The position numbers were made by a program, and so were the translations under genes. The notes under the pieces were generated by a model. It searched no databases and was not told where the DNA came from. It saw only the letters and a list, made by a program, of their open reading frames with translations. Below are positions 1 to 7,687 of a stretch of DNA of 64,000 nucleotides, piece after piece. This DNA is from Herbaspirillum sp. meg3 (GTDB taxonomy: Bacteria; Pseudomonadota; Gammaproteobacteria; Burkholderiales; Burkholderiaceae_D): the NCBI RefSeq assembly GCF_002257565.1, contig NZ_CP022736.1, positions 4,898,001 through 4,962,000 of the forward strand, written 5' to 3'. The number at the start of each line of letters is the position of its first letter. Position 1 is the first letter of the stretch.

Positions 1-1296
1 GATCATGATCAGGCCCACCAGCGCGCCGCCGATCAGCTTGCCTAGCGGACGCGGCTTGATGAACACCACACTGACATCGACTTTACGTCCGGTGTAATAA
101 GCGAGAATACTCAAGGCGATCGCCATCGCCAGCGCCGGCAGAATCCCGGCTAAGAACAAGCCGCCTATCGACAGATTGGCGACGAAGCCGAGGATGATCA
201 TGTTGATGCAAGGCGGGATGGTCTCCGCCATGATGGCCGAGGCAGCCAGCAAGCCTGCCGCCTCGTTCGGATTCTGTCTGGTCTGGCGCACCGCCGGCAT
301 CAGGATACCGCCCACGGCAGCGACGTCGGCCAGCTTGGAGCCCGACACGCCCGAGAAGAACGCCATCGCCGTCACCATGATCAGATTCAGGCCGCCGCGC
401 AGCCGACCGAACATGCGCAGCAGCAGCTCGATCAGGCGCGACGACATGCCGTTGCACTCCATGACCATGCCCGCCAGGATGAAGAAGGGGACCGCCAGCA
501 TAACGAAGTGGTCGGTGCCTGCGGCAACCTGCTGGGCAAACACCATCACCGACAAGGACGGCTCCAGCAAGAAAAACATCAGCGCGCCAAAGGTCAGCGA
601 AAACGCAATCGGCACACCCGCTACCAGGCAAAACAGGAAGCCAAACAGCAAGACGTGCATCGGTCGCAGCGCATGATCAGGCCAGAACGTCTGCAAGGCC
701 AATACGGCGCCAACCACCGCCACACCAAGCAAGCCCGATACCAGCGCATGACGGCCGAACTTCTTCAGCGCATGCGTCATGGCAAAGACCGACAACAAGA
801 GACTGCCGATCAACACCGGCAAAACAAAAATCGTCTGCGGCAAACCCGAGGGCGTGGTCTGGTCGTTGGAGATTTCAAGCAGCAGCCAGGTCGTATAGGC
901 CAGCGACATGGCGACGAAGGCGATCACCCAGTCACACAGGCGCAGGATATAGGGCAGCCATGATTTCGGAAAAATCCCGCGCAGGCTGTCGATGCCGACG
1001 TGACGGCTGCGGCCCAGCACGCTGGCCGCGCCAAAGAACACCAACGTGATCATCAGCGCGCGCGCTACCTCTTCCGACCACTCCAGCGGATCGTGCAGAG
1101 CGTAGCGCCAGACCACCGAAAAGAACACTACCAGCACATCCACCGCCAGCACCGCCGCCGAGGTCAGTTCCAGCACACGTTGCAGGCGCGGATAGTCCAC
1201 CGCGTCGTTGGGCGAGGCATGCAGCGAGCGGATCGCGTTCTCGATTTCTGCGGTTTCTTCAGCCGGCGTCAGCGGCGCAGTCATTGTCTTCATCAT
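1..1296 (-). CDS. TRAP transporter fused small/large permease DctQM (3' end outside window)
   Basis: The frame is open from the ATG at 1296 to the window edge, giving 432 visible residues. The first ~190 residues form a DctQ-type small subunit with four hydrophobic segments. After a helical linker (near residues 170-200) the protein continues without a stop into a DctM-type large subunit, with stretches such as VLLFGFLFCLVAGVPIAFS and VTAMAFFSGVSGSKLADVAA. The protein is therefore a natural DctQ-DctM fusion, a known TRAP arrangement. It should import an organic acid using the sodium gradient together with DctP, whose gene lies 31 bp upstream. An AAGGAAG ribosome site precedes the start; ATG at 1293 is an alternative. 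The neighbouring uronate dehydrogenase and lactonase genes suggest a hexuronate or aldarate substrate (inference). Confidence 0.9.
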   Translation of the reverse strand, partial: MMKTMTAPLTPAEETAEIENAIRSLHASPNDAVDYPRLQRVLELTSAAVLAVDVLVVFFSVVWRYALHDPLEWSEEVARALMITLVFFGAASVLGRSRHVGIDSLRGIFPKSWLPYILRLCDWVIAFVAMSLAYTTWLLLEISNDQTTPSGLPQTIFVLPVLIGSLLLSVFAMTHALKKFGRHALVSGLLGVAVVGAVLALQTFWPDHALRPMHVLLFGFLFCLVAGVPIAFSLTFGALMFFLLEPSLSVMVFAQQVAAGTDHFVMLAVPFFILAGMVMECNGMSSRLIELLLRMFGRLRGGLNLIMVTAMAFFSGVSGSKLADVAAVGGILMPAVRQTRQNPNEAAGLLAASAIMAETIPPCINMIILGFVANLSIGGLFLAGILPALAMAIALSILAYYTGRKVDVSVVFIKPRPLGKLIGGALVGLIMI

Positions 1297-1327
1297 GGCT
1301 TCCTTTGACTACAGATTCGGCAAGACA

Positions 1328-2362
1328 TCAGCCGCGCATAGCGACGATCTCGTCGACCACCGGTTTGACTGCCGGATACTGTGTGGTGAACTCGCCCCAC
1401 AGCGGCGCCACGTCTTTGCGCAGCGCTTCACGATCGACCGTGGAGACGGTCAGGCCCAGGCCCTTGAGTTTTTCAAAGGCGTCGCGCTCCATGTCGGCGG
1501 CACGCTGGCGTTGATACATCGTCGCTTCGGTGGCGGCATCGAGGAAGGCTTTCTGTAGATCGGCAGGGATCTTGGCGAAGGAGCGCTTGCCGATCACCGG
1601 TGTTTGCGGGTTGTAGATATGCTGGGTCAGCGCACAGTATTTGGCGACTTCGAAAAACTTGCCCGCCAGCGCCGTCGGCGCATCATGCTCAAAACCGTCA
1701 ACTACACCGGTCTGCAGCGAAGTGTAGATTTCACCGAAAGGTATCGGCGTCGGCACCGCGCCCATATAACGCAAGGTGCTGACGAAATTTTTTACCGGCA
1801 GCACGCGGATCTTGGTGCCCTTGAGTTCCGCCACGCTACGCACCGGATTCTTGGTGAATACATTGCGCGCACCCAGTGAATACGCCCAGCCCAACACCTG
1901 CACGCCGATGCGGTCAACCATCAGCTTGCTCAGAATGGCGCCGGCTTTGCCATCCAGCGCACGGCCGGAATGGTCGAGGTTGGCGAACAGATAGCCCATG
2001 TCGAGCACGCCGATTTCCGGTACGGTCGTCGACCAGATCGACGAGCCGGAAATCATCATGTCGACGCTGCCGATACGCACCTGATTGACAACATCGGATT
2101 CTTTGCCGAGCTGATCGCTGGGGAAATAGTTGACGACGATCTTGTTGCCGACGGCGGTCTTCAGATTCTGCGCGAAGCGGCTGTACCAGACGTAGTGCGC
2201 CGAGTTGGCGTCGAGCGGCAGCGTCGACGACATGCGCAGCGTGACCAGCGGTTTGTCCTGGGCGAAAGCCAGATTGCCCGACAGGCCTGTCGATGCGGCT
2301 GCGCCGATGGCAAGGCCGGCTTTCAGGAAGTGTCGTTTGGATGCGTTAGTGGTGTTCATCAT
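1328..2362 (-). CDS. dctP: TRAP transporter substrate-binding protein DctP
   Basis: A 344-residue periplasmic solute receptor of the DctP family. The N-terminus carries a Tat-like signal (SKRHFLK, then a hydrophobic stretch ending near AFA at ~34). The mature part contains the family's central region around KGTKIRVLP, whose arginine normally binds the carboxylate of the ligand, followed by PIPFGEIYTSLQTGVVDG. The gene sits directly upstream of the fused membrane subunits and downstream of a lactonase and uronate dehydrogenase, so the ligand is probably a sugar acid such as galacturonate or glucuronate; that is inference from context. AGGAGA lies just before the start codon at 2362; a second ATG follows immediately. 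Confidence 0.93.
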   Translation of the reverse strand: MMNTTNASKRHFLKAGLAIGAAASTGLSGNLAFAQDKPLVTLRMSSTLPLDANSAHYVWYSRFAQNLKTAVGNKIVVNYFPSDQLGKESDVVNQVRIGSVDMMISGSSIWSTTVPEIGVLDMGYLFANLDHSGRALDGKAGAILSKLMVDRIGVQVLGWAYSLGARNVFTKNPVRSVAELKGTKIRVLPVKNFVSTLRYMGAVPTPIPFGEIYTSLQTGVVDGFEHDAPTALAGKFFEVAKYCALTQHIYNPQTPVIGKRSFAKIPADLQKAFLDAATEATMYQRQRAADMERDAFEKLKGLGLTVSTVDREALRKDVAPLWGEFTTQYPAVKPVVDEIVAMRG

Positions 2363-2476
2363 GTCTCCTGTAGTTTTATGTGGTGCTGCTTTTCACTACT
2401 TACGTCTGATGCTTATCCTGATTTTTCCTAACTACGCGCTGCGATGCTGATCAGTATCTATTGTGCGGCTTATCTC

Positions 2477-3355
2477 TCAATTTTTTACAAATGGTGTTTC
2501 GGGCATGCCGGCAACGCCGGGATTCAGCATCCAAACACGGCCCGCGCCTTCATCGCCTGCTGGCGCACCGAGACTGATGCTGGTGACGATCATGGTCTTC
2601 AGGCCGTCGCCGCCGAAGGCGCACATGGACGGTTTTTTTGCCGGCAATTCAATCACCCGGTCGAGCTTGCCATCCGGCGTAAAGCGCAGCAGACAACCGG
2701 CATCATTGGCGCAAGACCAATAGCAGCCGTCGATGTCCATCGCTGCACCGTCTGGACGGCCACGATGCTGATTGAGATCGGCGAACACGCGGCGGCGCGA
2801 CGGCGTGCCGCTGGCGATGTCATAGTCGAACACCCAGACCAGTCGGCTCGACGGATGTGAGTCGGACAGGTACATGGTCTTGCCGTCGGGCGACCATGCC
2901 AGGCCGTTTTGCACGATCAGGCCATCCACTATCGGTGCGGACAAACCCGCCGCGTCATAGCGATAGAGCTTGCCGTCCGCACGCGCAAGCGACATGTCGA
3001 GGCACATGACACCGCTCCAGAAGCGCCCCTGACGATCACAGCGGCCGTCGTTGAAACGCTGATCTGCTTGCAGGCCGCTCGGCTGCGCGAGCTTGTCCAG
3101 CAGCACGTTTCCATCATCTTGCAGCGTCACGCTGAAGATGCCGGTATGCATGCCTGCGATCAGTCCACCTGCGTCATCGGGCGCAATGCATGCCACCATT
3201 TCCGGCAACTGCCATTGTTTGCAGACGCCGTCTATGGTCTGGCGGCAAATCAGCTTGCGCGGGATATCCACCCAATACCAGGCCGATTGCGCGGCATGCC
3301 AGAACGGGCTTTCGCCGACGTCGTAACGGCGATCGTTGAGGGGAAGTACTTGCAT
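2477..3355 (-). CDS. SMP-30/gluconolactonase family lactonase, probable aldarolactonase
   Basis: A 292-residue six-bladed beta-propeller of the SMP-30/gluconolaconase/LRE family. Expected divalent-metal ligands are visible: Glu15 in VGESPFW, Asn102-Asp103 in FNDGRCD, Asn150 in VQNGLAWSPDG and Asp165 in MYLSDS. Such enzymes hydrolyse sugar-acid lactones. The gene starts 21 bp after the uronate dehydrogenase stop, and that enzyme releases galactaro- or glucaro-lactones, so the likely role is opening that lactone to the aldaric acid. No signal peptide is seen, so it is cytoplasmic. The general family is secure; the exact lactone is inferred from the operon. Confidence 0.88.
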   Translation of the reverse strand: MQVLPLNDRRYDVGESPFWHAAQSAWYWVDIPRKLICRQTIDGVCKQWQLPEMVACIAPDDAGGLIAGMHTGIFSVTLQDDGNVLLDKLAQPSGLQADQRFNDGRCDRQGRFWSGVMCLDMSLARADGKLYRYDAAGLSAPIVDGLIVQNGLAWSPDGKTMYLSDSHPSSRLVWVFDYDIASGTPSRRRVFADLNQHRGRPDGAAMDIDGCYWSCANDAGCLLRFTPDGKLDRVIELPAKKPSMCAFGGDGLKTMIVTSISLGAPAGDEGAGRVWMLNPGVAGMPETPFVKN

Positions 3356-3376
3356 GGTAACTATCCGAAGGATGTT

Positions 3377-4210
3377 CTATTCGTATTGCGGACCGGCCAG
3401 AATGAACGGCCCGCCCTGAAAGTTGCCGGCATCGTCGGCCGCCGGCCACGCACCGCTGAAAGGAAAGTGCTCGGCAAAGGGATCGGCAGAGTCGCGCGCG
3501 ACGAAGCCGAGATGCCCGGCCTTGCTGTTGTCCCACCACTTGATGCGGTTGTCGGAAACGCCGTAGACAATGCTGTGGCCGACGCGCGGTGTGAGCAGTG
3601 CGCAGCGCACCAGCTCGACGAAATCGTCATAGCTCAGATAGGTCGCCAGCATGCGCGCGTTGCGCGGCTCCGGAAAGCACGAGCCGATGCGCAGACAAAC
3701 CGTCTCCACACCGAAACGATCGAAGTAATAGCGCGATAGCGATTCACCGAAGCATTTGGTCAGCCCGTACAAACCATCGGGACGCAACGGACTGTCGGCA
3801 TCGATGTGTTCAGTGGTCGGGTAATAGCCGACCGCGTGGCTGGAACTGGCGTAGACAACACGACGAATGCCGCGCTTGTGTACGCCTTCATATAAGTTGT
3901 AGGTGCCCTGGATATTGGCGTGCATCAGTTGTTCGAAAGGCGCTTCCAGCGAGCGGCCGCCGAAATGCAGCACGGCATCGACGCCCTCCAGCATGTCCGC
4001 CACCGCTGCCTTGTCGGCCAGATCACAGGTGACGATTTCCTCCCCCGCCGCCGCAGTCCCAAGATCGCCGATGTCGGACAGGCGCACGACCTCGGTCCAT
4101 GGCTTCAGACGTTCGCGCAGGACTTGACCCAGATTGCCCGCGGCGCCTGTCAGCAGCAATCGTTGAAAAGGCTTGGCAGGAGAAGCCTGATGATCTTGCG
4201 AATTGCTCAT
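3377..4210 (-). CDS. udh: Uronate dehydrogenase (NAD-dependent epimerase/dehydratase family)
   Basis: A 277-residue short-chain dehydrogenase of the extended family. The nucleotide-binding motif TGAAGNLG is at residues 21-28, the serine in ASSSHAVG near 122-124 and the catalytic Tyr148/Lys152 pair in LYGLTK. The sequence around YASSSHAVGYYPT and RIGSCFPEPRNARM is typical of uronate dehydrogenases (EC 1.1.1.203), which oxidise D-galacturonate or D-glucuronate to the aldarolactone with NAD+. It is the first gene of an operon with a lactonase and a TRAP transporter, which supports oxidative hexuronate catabolism. Dehydratases for the next steps are not in the window. The mRNA leader upstream is unusually long (see 4211-4477). 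Confidence 0.9.
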   Translation of the reverse strand: MSNSQDHQASPAKPFQRLLLTGAAGNLGQVLRERLKPWTEVVRLSDIGDLGTAAAGEEIVTCDLADKAAVADMLEGVDAVLHFGGRSLEAPFEQLMHANIQGTYNLYEGVHKRGIRRVVYASSSHAVGYYPTTEHIDADSPLRPDGLYGLTKCFGESLSRYYFDRFGVETVCLRIGSCFPEPRNARMLATYLSYDDFVELVRCALLTPRVGHSIVYGVSDNRIKWWDNSKAGHLGFVARDSADPFAEHFPFSGAWPAADDAGNFQGGPFILAGPQYE

Positions 4211-4283
4211 GTCTATGAATCGTCGTTGGTTGGACTACCGACGCTGAGAAAACATCATGGATTTTCGGGCGACCGACGCCGCT

Positions 4284-4309
4284 AAAAAGCCATGCCGACA
4301 GATGTCGGC
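4284..4309 (-). terminator. Terminator-like hairpin in the udh leader
   Basis: Read on the minus strand, a GCCGAC/GTCGGC stem with an ATCT loop (4294-4309) is followed five bases later by a run of five T (4288-4284). It lies between the putative start of transcription near 4442 and the udh start codon at 4210, so it would act on the operon's own leader rather than on an upstream gene. The stem is short, and whether it terminates transcription is unproven. Confidence 0.4.
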
Positions 4310-4373
4310 TACTCAGCAAAGAAGGAACAACAACCTGTCAGCATGCCCGGACTGCAGCACGCAGAGCAGCCAG

Positions 4374-4409
4374 CTAAAAGAAAGTGCAGAACGGCGTAAA
4401 AGCATTCAT
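4374..4409 (-). CDS. Possible 11-residue leader peptide upstream of udh
   Basis: A tiny reading frame, MNAFTPFCTFF then TAG, begins with ATG at 4409. It is preceded by a good ribosome site (GGAGA, eight bases before the ATG). Four of eleven residues are phenylalanine. It sits about 33 bases after a predicted transcription start and about 65 bases before a terminator-like hairpin, which is the layout of an attenuation leader. No link between phenylalanine and uronate use is known to me, so it may be a coincidental or non-attenuating upstream frame. Confidence 0.3.
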   Translation of the reverse strand: MNAFTPFCTFF

Positions 4410-4448
4410 GGTGTGTCTCCGGCATATCGTTATTTTTAATTGACAGTC

Positions 4449-4477
4449 ATCGTACAACATGAAAATTTTGAATGCAA
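4449..4477 (-). promoter_or_regulatory. Predicted sigma-70 promoter of the udh operon
   Basis: On the minus strand TTGCAT (4477-4472) and TACGAT (4454-4449) are separated by exactly 17 bases. Transcription would start near 4442, giving a leader of about 230 bases before udh. No confident operator was recognised here. Confidence 0.5.
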
Positions 4478-4711
4478 GGACATTTAAAGCGCTGTTTTTT
4501 TCACGCGTCAAGCCGCTTTCCAGAGAGCAGCAATCGCCTCGAAAGTCGCGTCCTTGTTGAACTTCAAAAAAAGAATGACTTGCCTTTATGTCATCTGATG
4601 ACTGATAACAATTTTCTGCTGCGACACCTCTCGCCATTCTTCCAAAGTGCACAGTTTGCCGACGTGGCGCAAAGTACAGTTACGCGTAGCGGGTAGATTC
4701 AATGATTCATC

Positions 4712-4758
4712 TTGCATCAGGATTCGCGTCGCACTAGACTTTGTTTACCGATCGGTAC
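4712..4758 (+). promoter_or_regulatory. Promoter with overlapping TetR-type operator
   Basis: TTGCAT (4712-4717), a 17-base spacer and TAGACT (4735-4740) form a plausible sigma-70 promoter. The perfect 12-base palindrome TACCGATCGGTA follows at 4747-4758, exactly where transcription would begin. ACCGATCGGT-type palindromes are common TetR-family operators and a TetR gene is the second gene of the transcript, so autorepression is the simplest reading. Confidence 0.6.
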
Positions 4759-4805
4759 AGAACACTTTCGCCGCAGTTCAACCCTTTATAGACAACAGGT
4801 GCCCC

Positions 4806-5279
4806 ATGACGACATCCCGCCCTCCGCTTCCACCGTTCACACGCGAAACCGCAATCCAGAAAGTCCGCGCCGCCGAAGACGGCTGGAATACCCGCAACGC
4901 TGAAAAAGTCTCACTGGCCTACACCGAAGACAGCCGCTGGCGTAATCGCGCAGACTTCGTGCAGGGCCGCGAAGCCATCGTCGCTTTTCTCTCCAAGAAA
5001 TGGGTGCGCGAACAGCAATACCGATTGATCAAAGAACTGTGGGCGTTCGAAGGCAACCGCATCGCCGTGCGCTTCGCCTACGAATGGCATGACGACTCGG
5101 GCAACTGGTTTCGCTCGTACGGCAATGAAAACTGGGAGTTCGATGAAAACGGCCTGATGCGCGTGCGCCATGCTTCGATCAATGATCTGCCGATCAAGGA
5201 AGCCGATCGCAAATTCCATTGGGATCAATCCGCTCCGCGCCCGGCCGATCATCCGAGCCTGAGCGATCTGGGATTGTGA
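4806..5279 (+). CDS. DUF1348 / nuclear transport factor 2-like protein
   Basis: A 157-residue cytoplasmic protein of the DUF1348 group within the NTF2/SnoaL-like fold. The N-terminal helix region (TAIQKVRAAEDGWNTRNAE) is followed by the conserved YTEDSRWRNR and the strand-rich RIAVRFAYEWHDDSGNWFRSYGNENW. The start at 4806 has AGGTG five bases upstream; an in-frame extension to 4647 lies over the promoter and is not coding. These proteins are often paired with TetR regulators, as here, with the TetR gene 19 bp downstream. No biochemical activity is established for the family that I know of, so the function is unknown; a role in handling a reactive or foreign small molecule is only a guess. Confidence 0.85.
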   Translation: MTTSRPPLPPFTRETAIQKVRAAEDGWNTRNAEKVSLAYTEDSRWRNRADFVQGREAIVAFLSKKWVREQQYRLIKELWAFEGNRIAVRFAYEWHDDSGNWFRSYGNENWEFDENGLMRVRHASINDLPIKEADRKFHWDQSAPRPADHPSLSDLGL

Positions 5280-5298
5280 TGAAAGCGGTTCGTACACA

Positions 5299-5910
5299 AT
5301 GACGGATGCAACAACAGCAACAACAGCTGCACCGGCAGCGAAGCCGCTCTCGCAACGCGAGGAACTGATCCCGGTGCTGGCTGAAATCTTCCGCGCGCAT
5401 GGCTACGAAGGTGCCAGCCTGGCACGCATTACCGAAGGTAGCGGACTGGGCAAAGGCAGTCTGTATTACCTCTTCCCGGGTGGTAAAGATGAGATGGCGA
5501 ACGCCGTCCTGAGCCACATCGACGGCTGGTTTCAACGCGAGGTATTTATCCCCTTGCGCGAAAGCGGCGAGGGCGAAGATGCCATGGCCGGCATCGACCA
5601 CATGTTCCGCGAAGTGAAGCGTTACTTTTTATCGGGACGCAAGGTATGCCTGATCGGCGTGTTTGCGCTGGTGAACGTGCGCGATCGCTTTGCCGATAAG
5701 GTGAAGGATTATTTTGTGGACTGGGCGGCGGCGCTCAACGATGCTTTGTTGCGCAGCGGCCGTGATGTCGATGACGCAGCCGGCTGGACCGAGGAAATAC
5801 TGGCGGGCATTCAGGGCGCGCTGGTATTGGCGCGCGCCATTGATGATCCGGCAGTGTTTGTGCGAACGCTGGATCGCTTGCAGCAACGCTTGCAAGCGAC
5901 CGGCACATAA
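5299..5910 (+). CDS. TetR/AcrR family transcriptional regulator
   Basis: A 203-residue TetR-family repressor. The helix-turn-helix occupies about residues 38-60 (GASLARITEGSGLGKGSLYYLF). The C-terminal ligand domain is helical with no recognised ligand signature. The first 16 residues are an Ala/Thr-rich tail. It is cotranscribed with the DUF1348 gene 19 bp upstream and probably binds the perfect palindrome at 4747-4758 over their promoter, controlling both. It ends 5 bp from the convergent enoyl-CoA hydratase-family gene. Confidence 0.9.
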   Translation: MTDATTATTAAPAAKPLSQREELIPVLAEIFRAHGYEGASLARITEGSGLGKGSLYYLFPGGKDEMANAVLSHIDGWFQREVFIPLRESGEGEDAMAGIDHMFREVKRYFLSGRKVCLIGVFALVNVRDRFADKVKDYFVDWAAALNDALLRSGRDVDDAAGWTEEILAGIQGALVLARAIDDPAVFVRTLDRLQQRLQATGT

Positions 5911-5915
5911 CGAAA

Positions 5916-7061
5916 TTATTTGCCGAGATCAGCCAGTGGATGTTCCGCCGCCGACCATGGATCGGCGAAGAAACCCTCTACCCATGCCGGCGTCGCATCC
6001 ATCAGGCGCGCCGGATTCCATTGCGGCTTCTGATCCTTTTCGACGATCAATGCACGGATGCCCTCGACAAAATCGGGACGCGCCGCGCAATGCAGCGACA
6101 CCACGAATTCCAGGCGGAAGACTTCCGCCAGCGACATGTAACGCACGCGCTCCTGCAACGCCAGTGACAACCACGCCGAACCCGGCGCACCGGCGCTAAG
6201 CGTAGCGGCTGCTTTTTGCAGCCACGGATTGTCGCTCTTGAGAGCGAGGATGGCGTCGACGATGTCCGGCACAGTCTGCCCGCTGCACAGCGCATTGATC
6301 AGGTCGAAGTTGTCGCGCAAGGCCGACGGTGCGAAGACCACGTCGGCGGCAACATCGCGTTCGGCCTGTTGCAACACGCGGCCGAGCAGTGCCTTGTCGT
6401 CGCCCTCACCCCAGTTTTGCAGCAGCAAGGCGTCAACGACTTTTTGCTTGTCGGCCTGTGCGATGCGATAGTCGGCCAGCTTGGTGAACTTGGCATCTTC
6501 GGCATTCATCAATGCGCCGGTCAACGCCAGAAAGGCACCGAGCTTGCCCGGGACGCGGCTGAGGAACCAGCTGCCACCGACATCGGGATACAGGCCGATG
6601 GTAATTTCCGGCATGGCCAGGCGCGAGCGCTCGGTGACCACGCGATGACTGCAGCCGGCCATCAGGCCGATGCCGCCGCCCATGACGATACCGTGACCCC
6701 AGCACAGGATGGGCTTGGGATAGGTGTGGATCTCGTAATCGAGCCGGTATTCGTGTTCGAAGAATTCTGCCGCGTAACGATTGGCGCGGATGTCGTCGCG
6801 CGCCGGCGAGGCATGATGCTCGCGCATGGTGCGGTAGAGTTGCTGCAGATCGCCACCGGCGCAGAAGGCTTTTTCACCTTGCGCTTGCAGCAGCACCATG
6901 GCGATGTCCGGGTCCTTCGCCCACTGCCGCAACTGCGGCGTCAGCAACTGCACCATGTCGAGCGACAGGGCATTCAAGGTTTTTTCGGAAGCCAGCGTGG
7001 CGACGCCGATACGGCGGCCATTCTGCGTGGCCAGTTCTTCAAACAAAACCGGTTGGCTCAT
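5916..7061 (-). CDS. Enoyl-CoA hydratase/isomerase family, 3-hydroxyisobutyryl-CoA hydrolase-like
   Basis: A 381-residue crotonase-superfamily protein. Its length and pattern fit the ECH_2 group, which includes 3-hydroxyisobutyryl-CoA hydrolase of valine degradation (usually 350-390 residues; ordinary enoyl-CoA hydratases are ~260). The oxyanion region EKAFCAGGDLQQLYR lies at residues 63-77, and GHGIVMGGGIGLM and PEITIGLYPDVGGSWFLSR are the second half of the CoA/active site. AGGATC precedes the ATG at 7061. No other valine-pathway gene is adjacent, so the exact acyl-CoA substrate is unsettled. It is probably transcribed alone. Confidence 0.85.
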   Translation of the reverse strand: MSQPVLFEELATQNGRRIGVATLASEKTLNALSLDMVQLLTPQLRQWAKDPDIAMVLLQAQGEKAFCAGGDLQQLYRTMREHHASPARDDIRANRYAAEFFEHEYRLDYEIHTYPKPILCWGHGIVMGGGIGLMAGCSHRVVTERSRLAMPEITIGLYPDVGGSWFLSRVPGKLGAFLALTGALMNAEDAKFTKLADYRIAQADKQKVVDALLLQNWGEGDDKALLGRVLQQAERDVAADVVFAPSALRDNFDLINALCSGQTVPDIVDAILALKSDNPWLQKAAATLSAGAPGSAWLSLALQERVRYMSLAEVFRLEFVVSLHCAARPDFVEGIRALIVEKDQKPQWNPARLMDATPAWVEGFFADPWSAAEHPLADLGK

Positions 7062-7142
7062 GGGGATCCTGATTGTCTCTGAAATCGTCTTGTGCGACCT
7101 CGCCGGCCTCGTGAGCCGGGAGATCGATTTATATAATTTAAT

Positions 7143-7471
7143 GAAGCAAGCCGATAGGCCGGATTCTGTTACGACGGTTGCCCGTTATGACAGCCATTCC
7201 TCTAGGCGCTGGATTGCTCCAGTGCTCAAGCTCTCTACCCGCACGCTCCGCGAGCAACATCAACGCGTGCCTATTTGAGATTGCTCCGAGTGGAGGTTAC
7301 CGCGTTTCACCGTAACTAAATACGCTCGTCTCTGTGGCCCTGTTCCTCGCCTTGTACCGGCTTACGCCGGCTTTCGGCGGACGGCCGTTAACCGTCACCC
7401 TGCTCTATGGAGTCCGGACCTTCCTCCCGCCATCGCATGACACGATGACCAGCGGCTGTCTGGCTTGCTTC
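7143..7471 (-). ncRNA. rnpB: RNase P RNA, bacterial class A
   Basis: The minus strand carries the hallmarks of RNase P RNA, the catalytic subunit that matures tRNA 5' ends. The 5' end GAAGCAAGCC pairs perfectly with the 3' end GGCTTGCTTC to make a 10-bp P1 helix. GGAGGAAGGTCCGGACTCC represents the conserved CR-I region, and ACAGAATCCGGCCTATCGG near the 3' end represents the 3' core including the CCA-binding area. Length is about 330 nt; both ends are estimates from P1. The usual CR-I string is GGAAAGTCC, so the third A appears as G here. Spurious coding frames overlap this gene. Confidence 0.95.
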
Positions 7472-7478
7472 GGGCGCT

Positions 7479-7484
7479 ATTGTA
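7479..7484 (-). promoter_or_regulatory. -10 box of rnpB
   Basis: TACAAT on the minus strand lies eight bases before the inferred 5' end of the RNase P RNA at 7471. The -35 region is not recognisable. Confidence 0.45.
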
Positions 7485-7687
7485 CCTTAGCCGCAGCGCT
7501 CTGCTCCGATTGCCGGGGCTTGCCGTCCGGCATGAATACTGTGAAACCCGCAACATGCGCGCTCCCGGAATCCGGGAAGAAACAACAGATCAGAAAAAGT
7601 TTATGAAAATTCAACAGTTGTGCTTCAGAGTCAGCTGCTTATTGTCGATAATCGAATCAATGCCCGTTTCGCGAGAAGGTAGATACG

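Larger units (their letters stand above)
4211..4805. other. 595-bp divergent intergenic region between udh and the DUF1348 gene
   Basis: This gap holds the two back-to-back promoters, the small leader frame, the hairpin and the TetR-type palindrome listed separately. Longer open frames here, such as the one running 4652 to 4374 on the minus strand, have no recognisable protein features and were not called. Confidence 0.6.

Noticed and set aside
4374..4652. 92-codon minus-strand frame over the udh promoter
   Set aside because: It spans the predicted promoter and start of transcription; only its last 12 codons, with their own ribosome site, were kept as a possible leader peptide.
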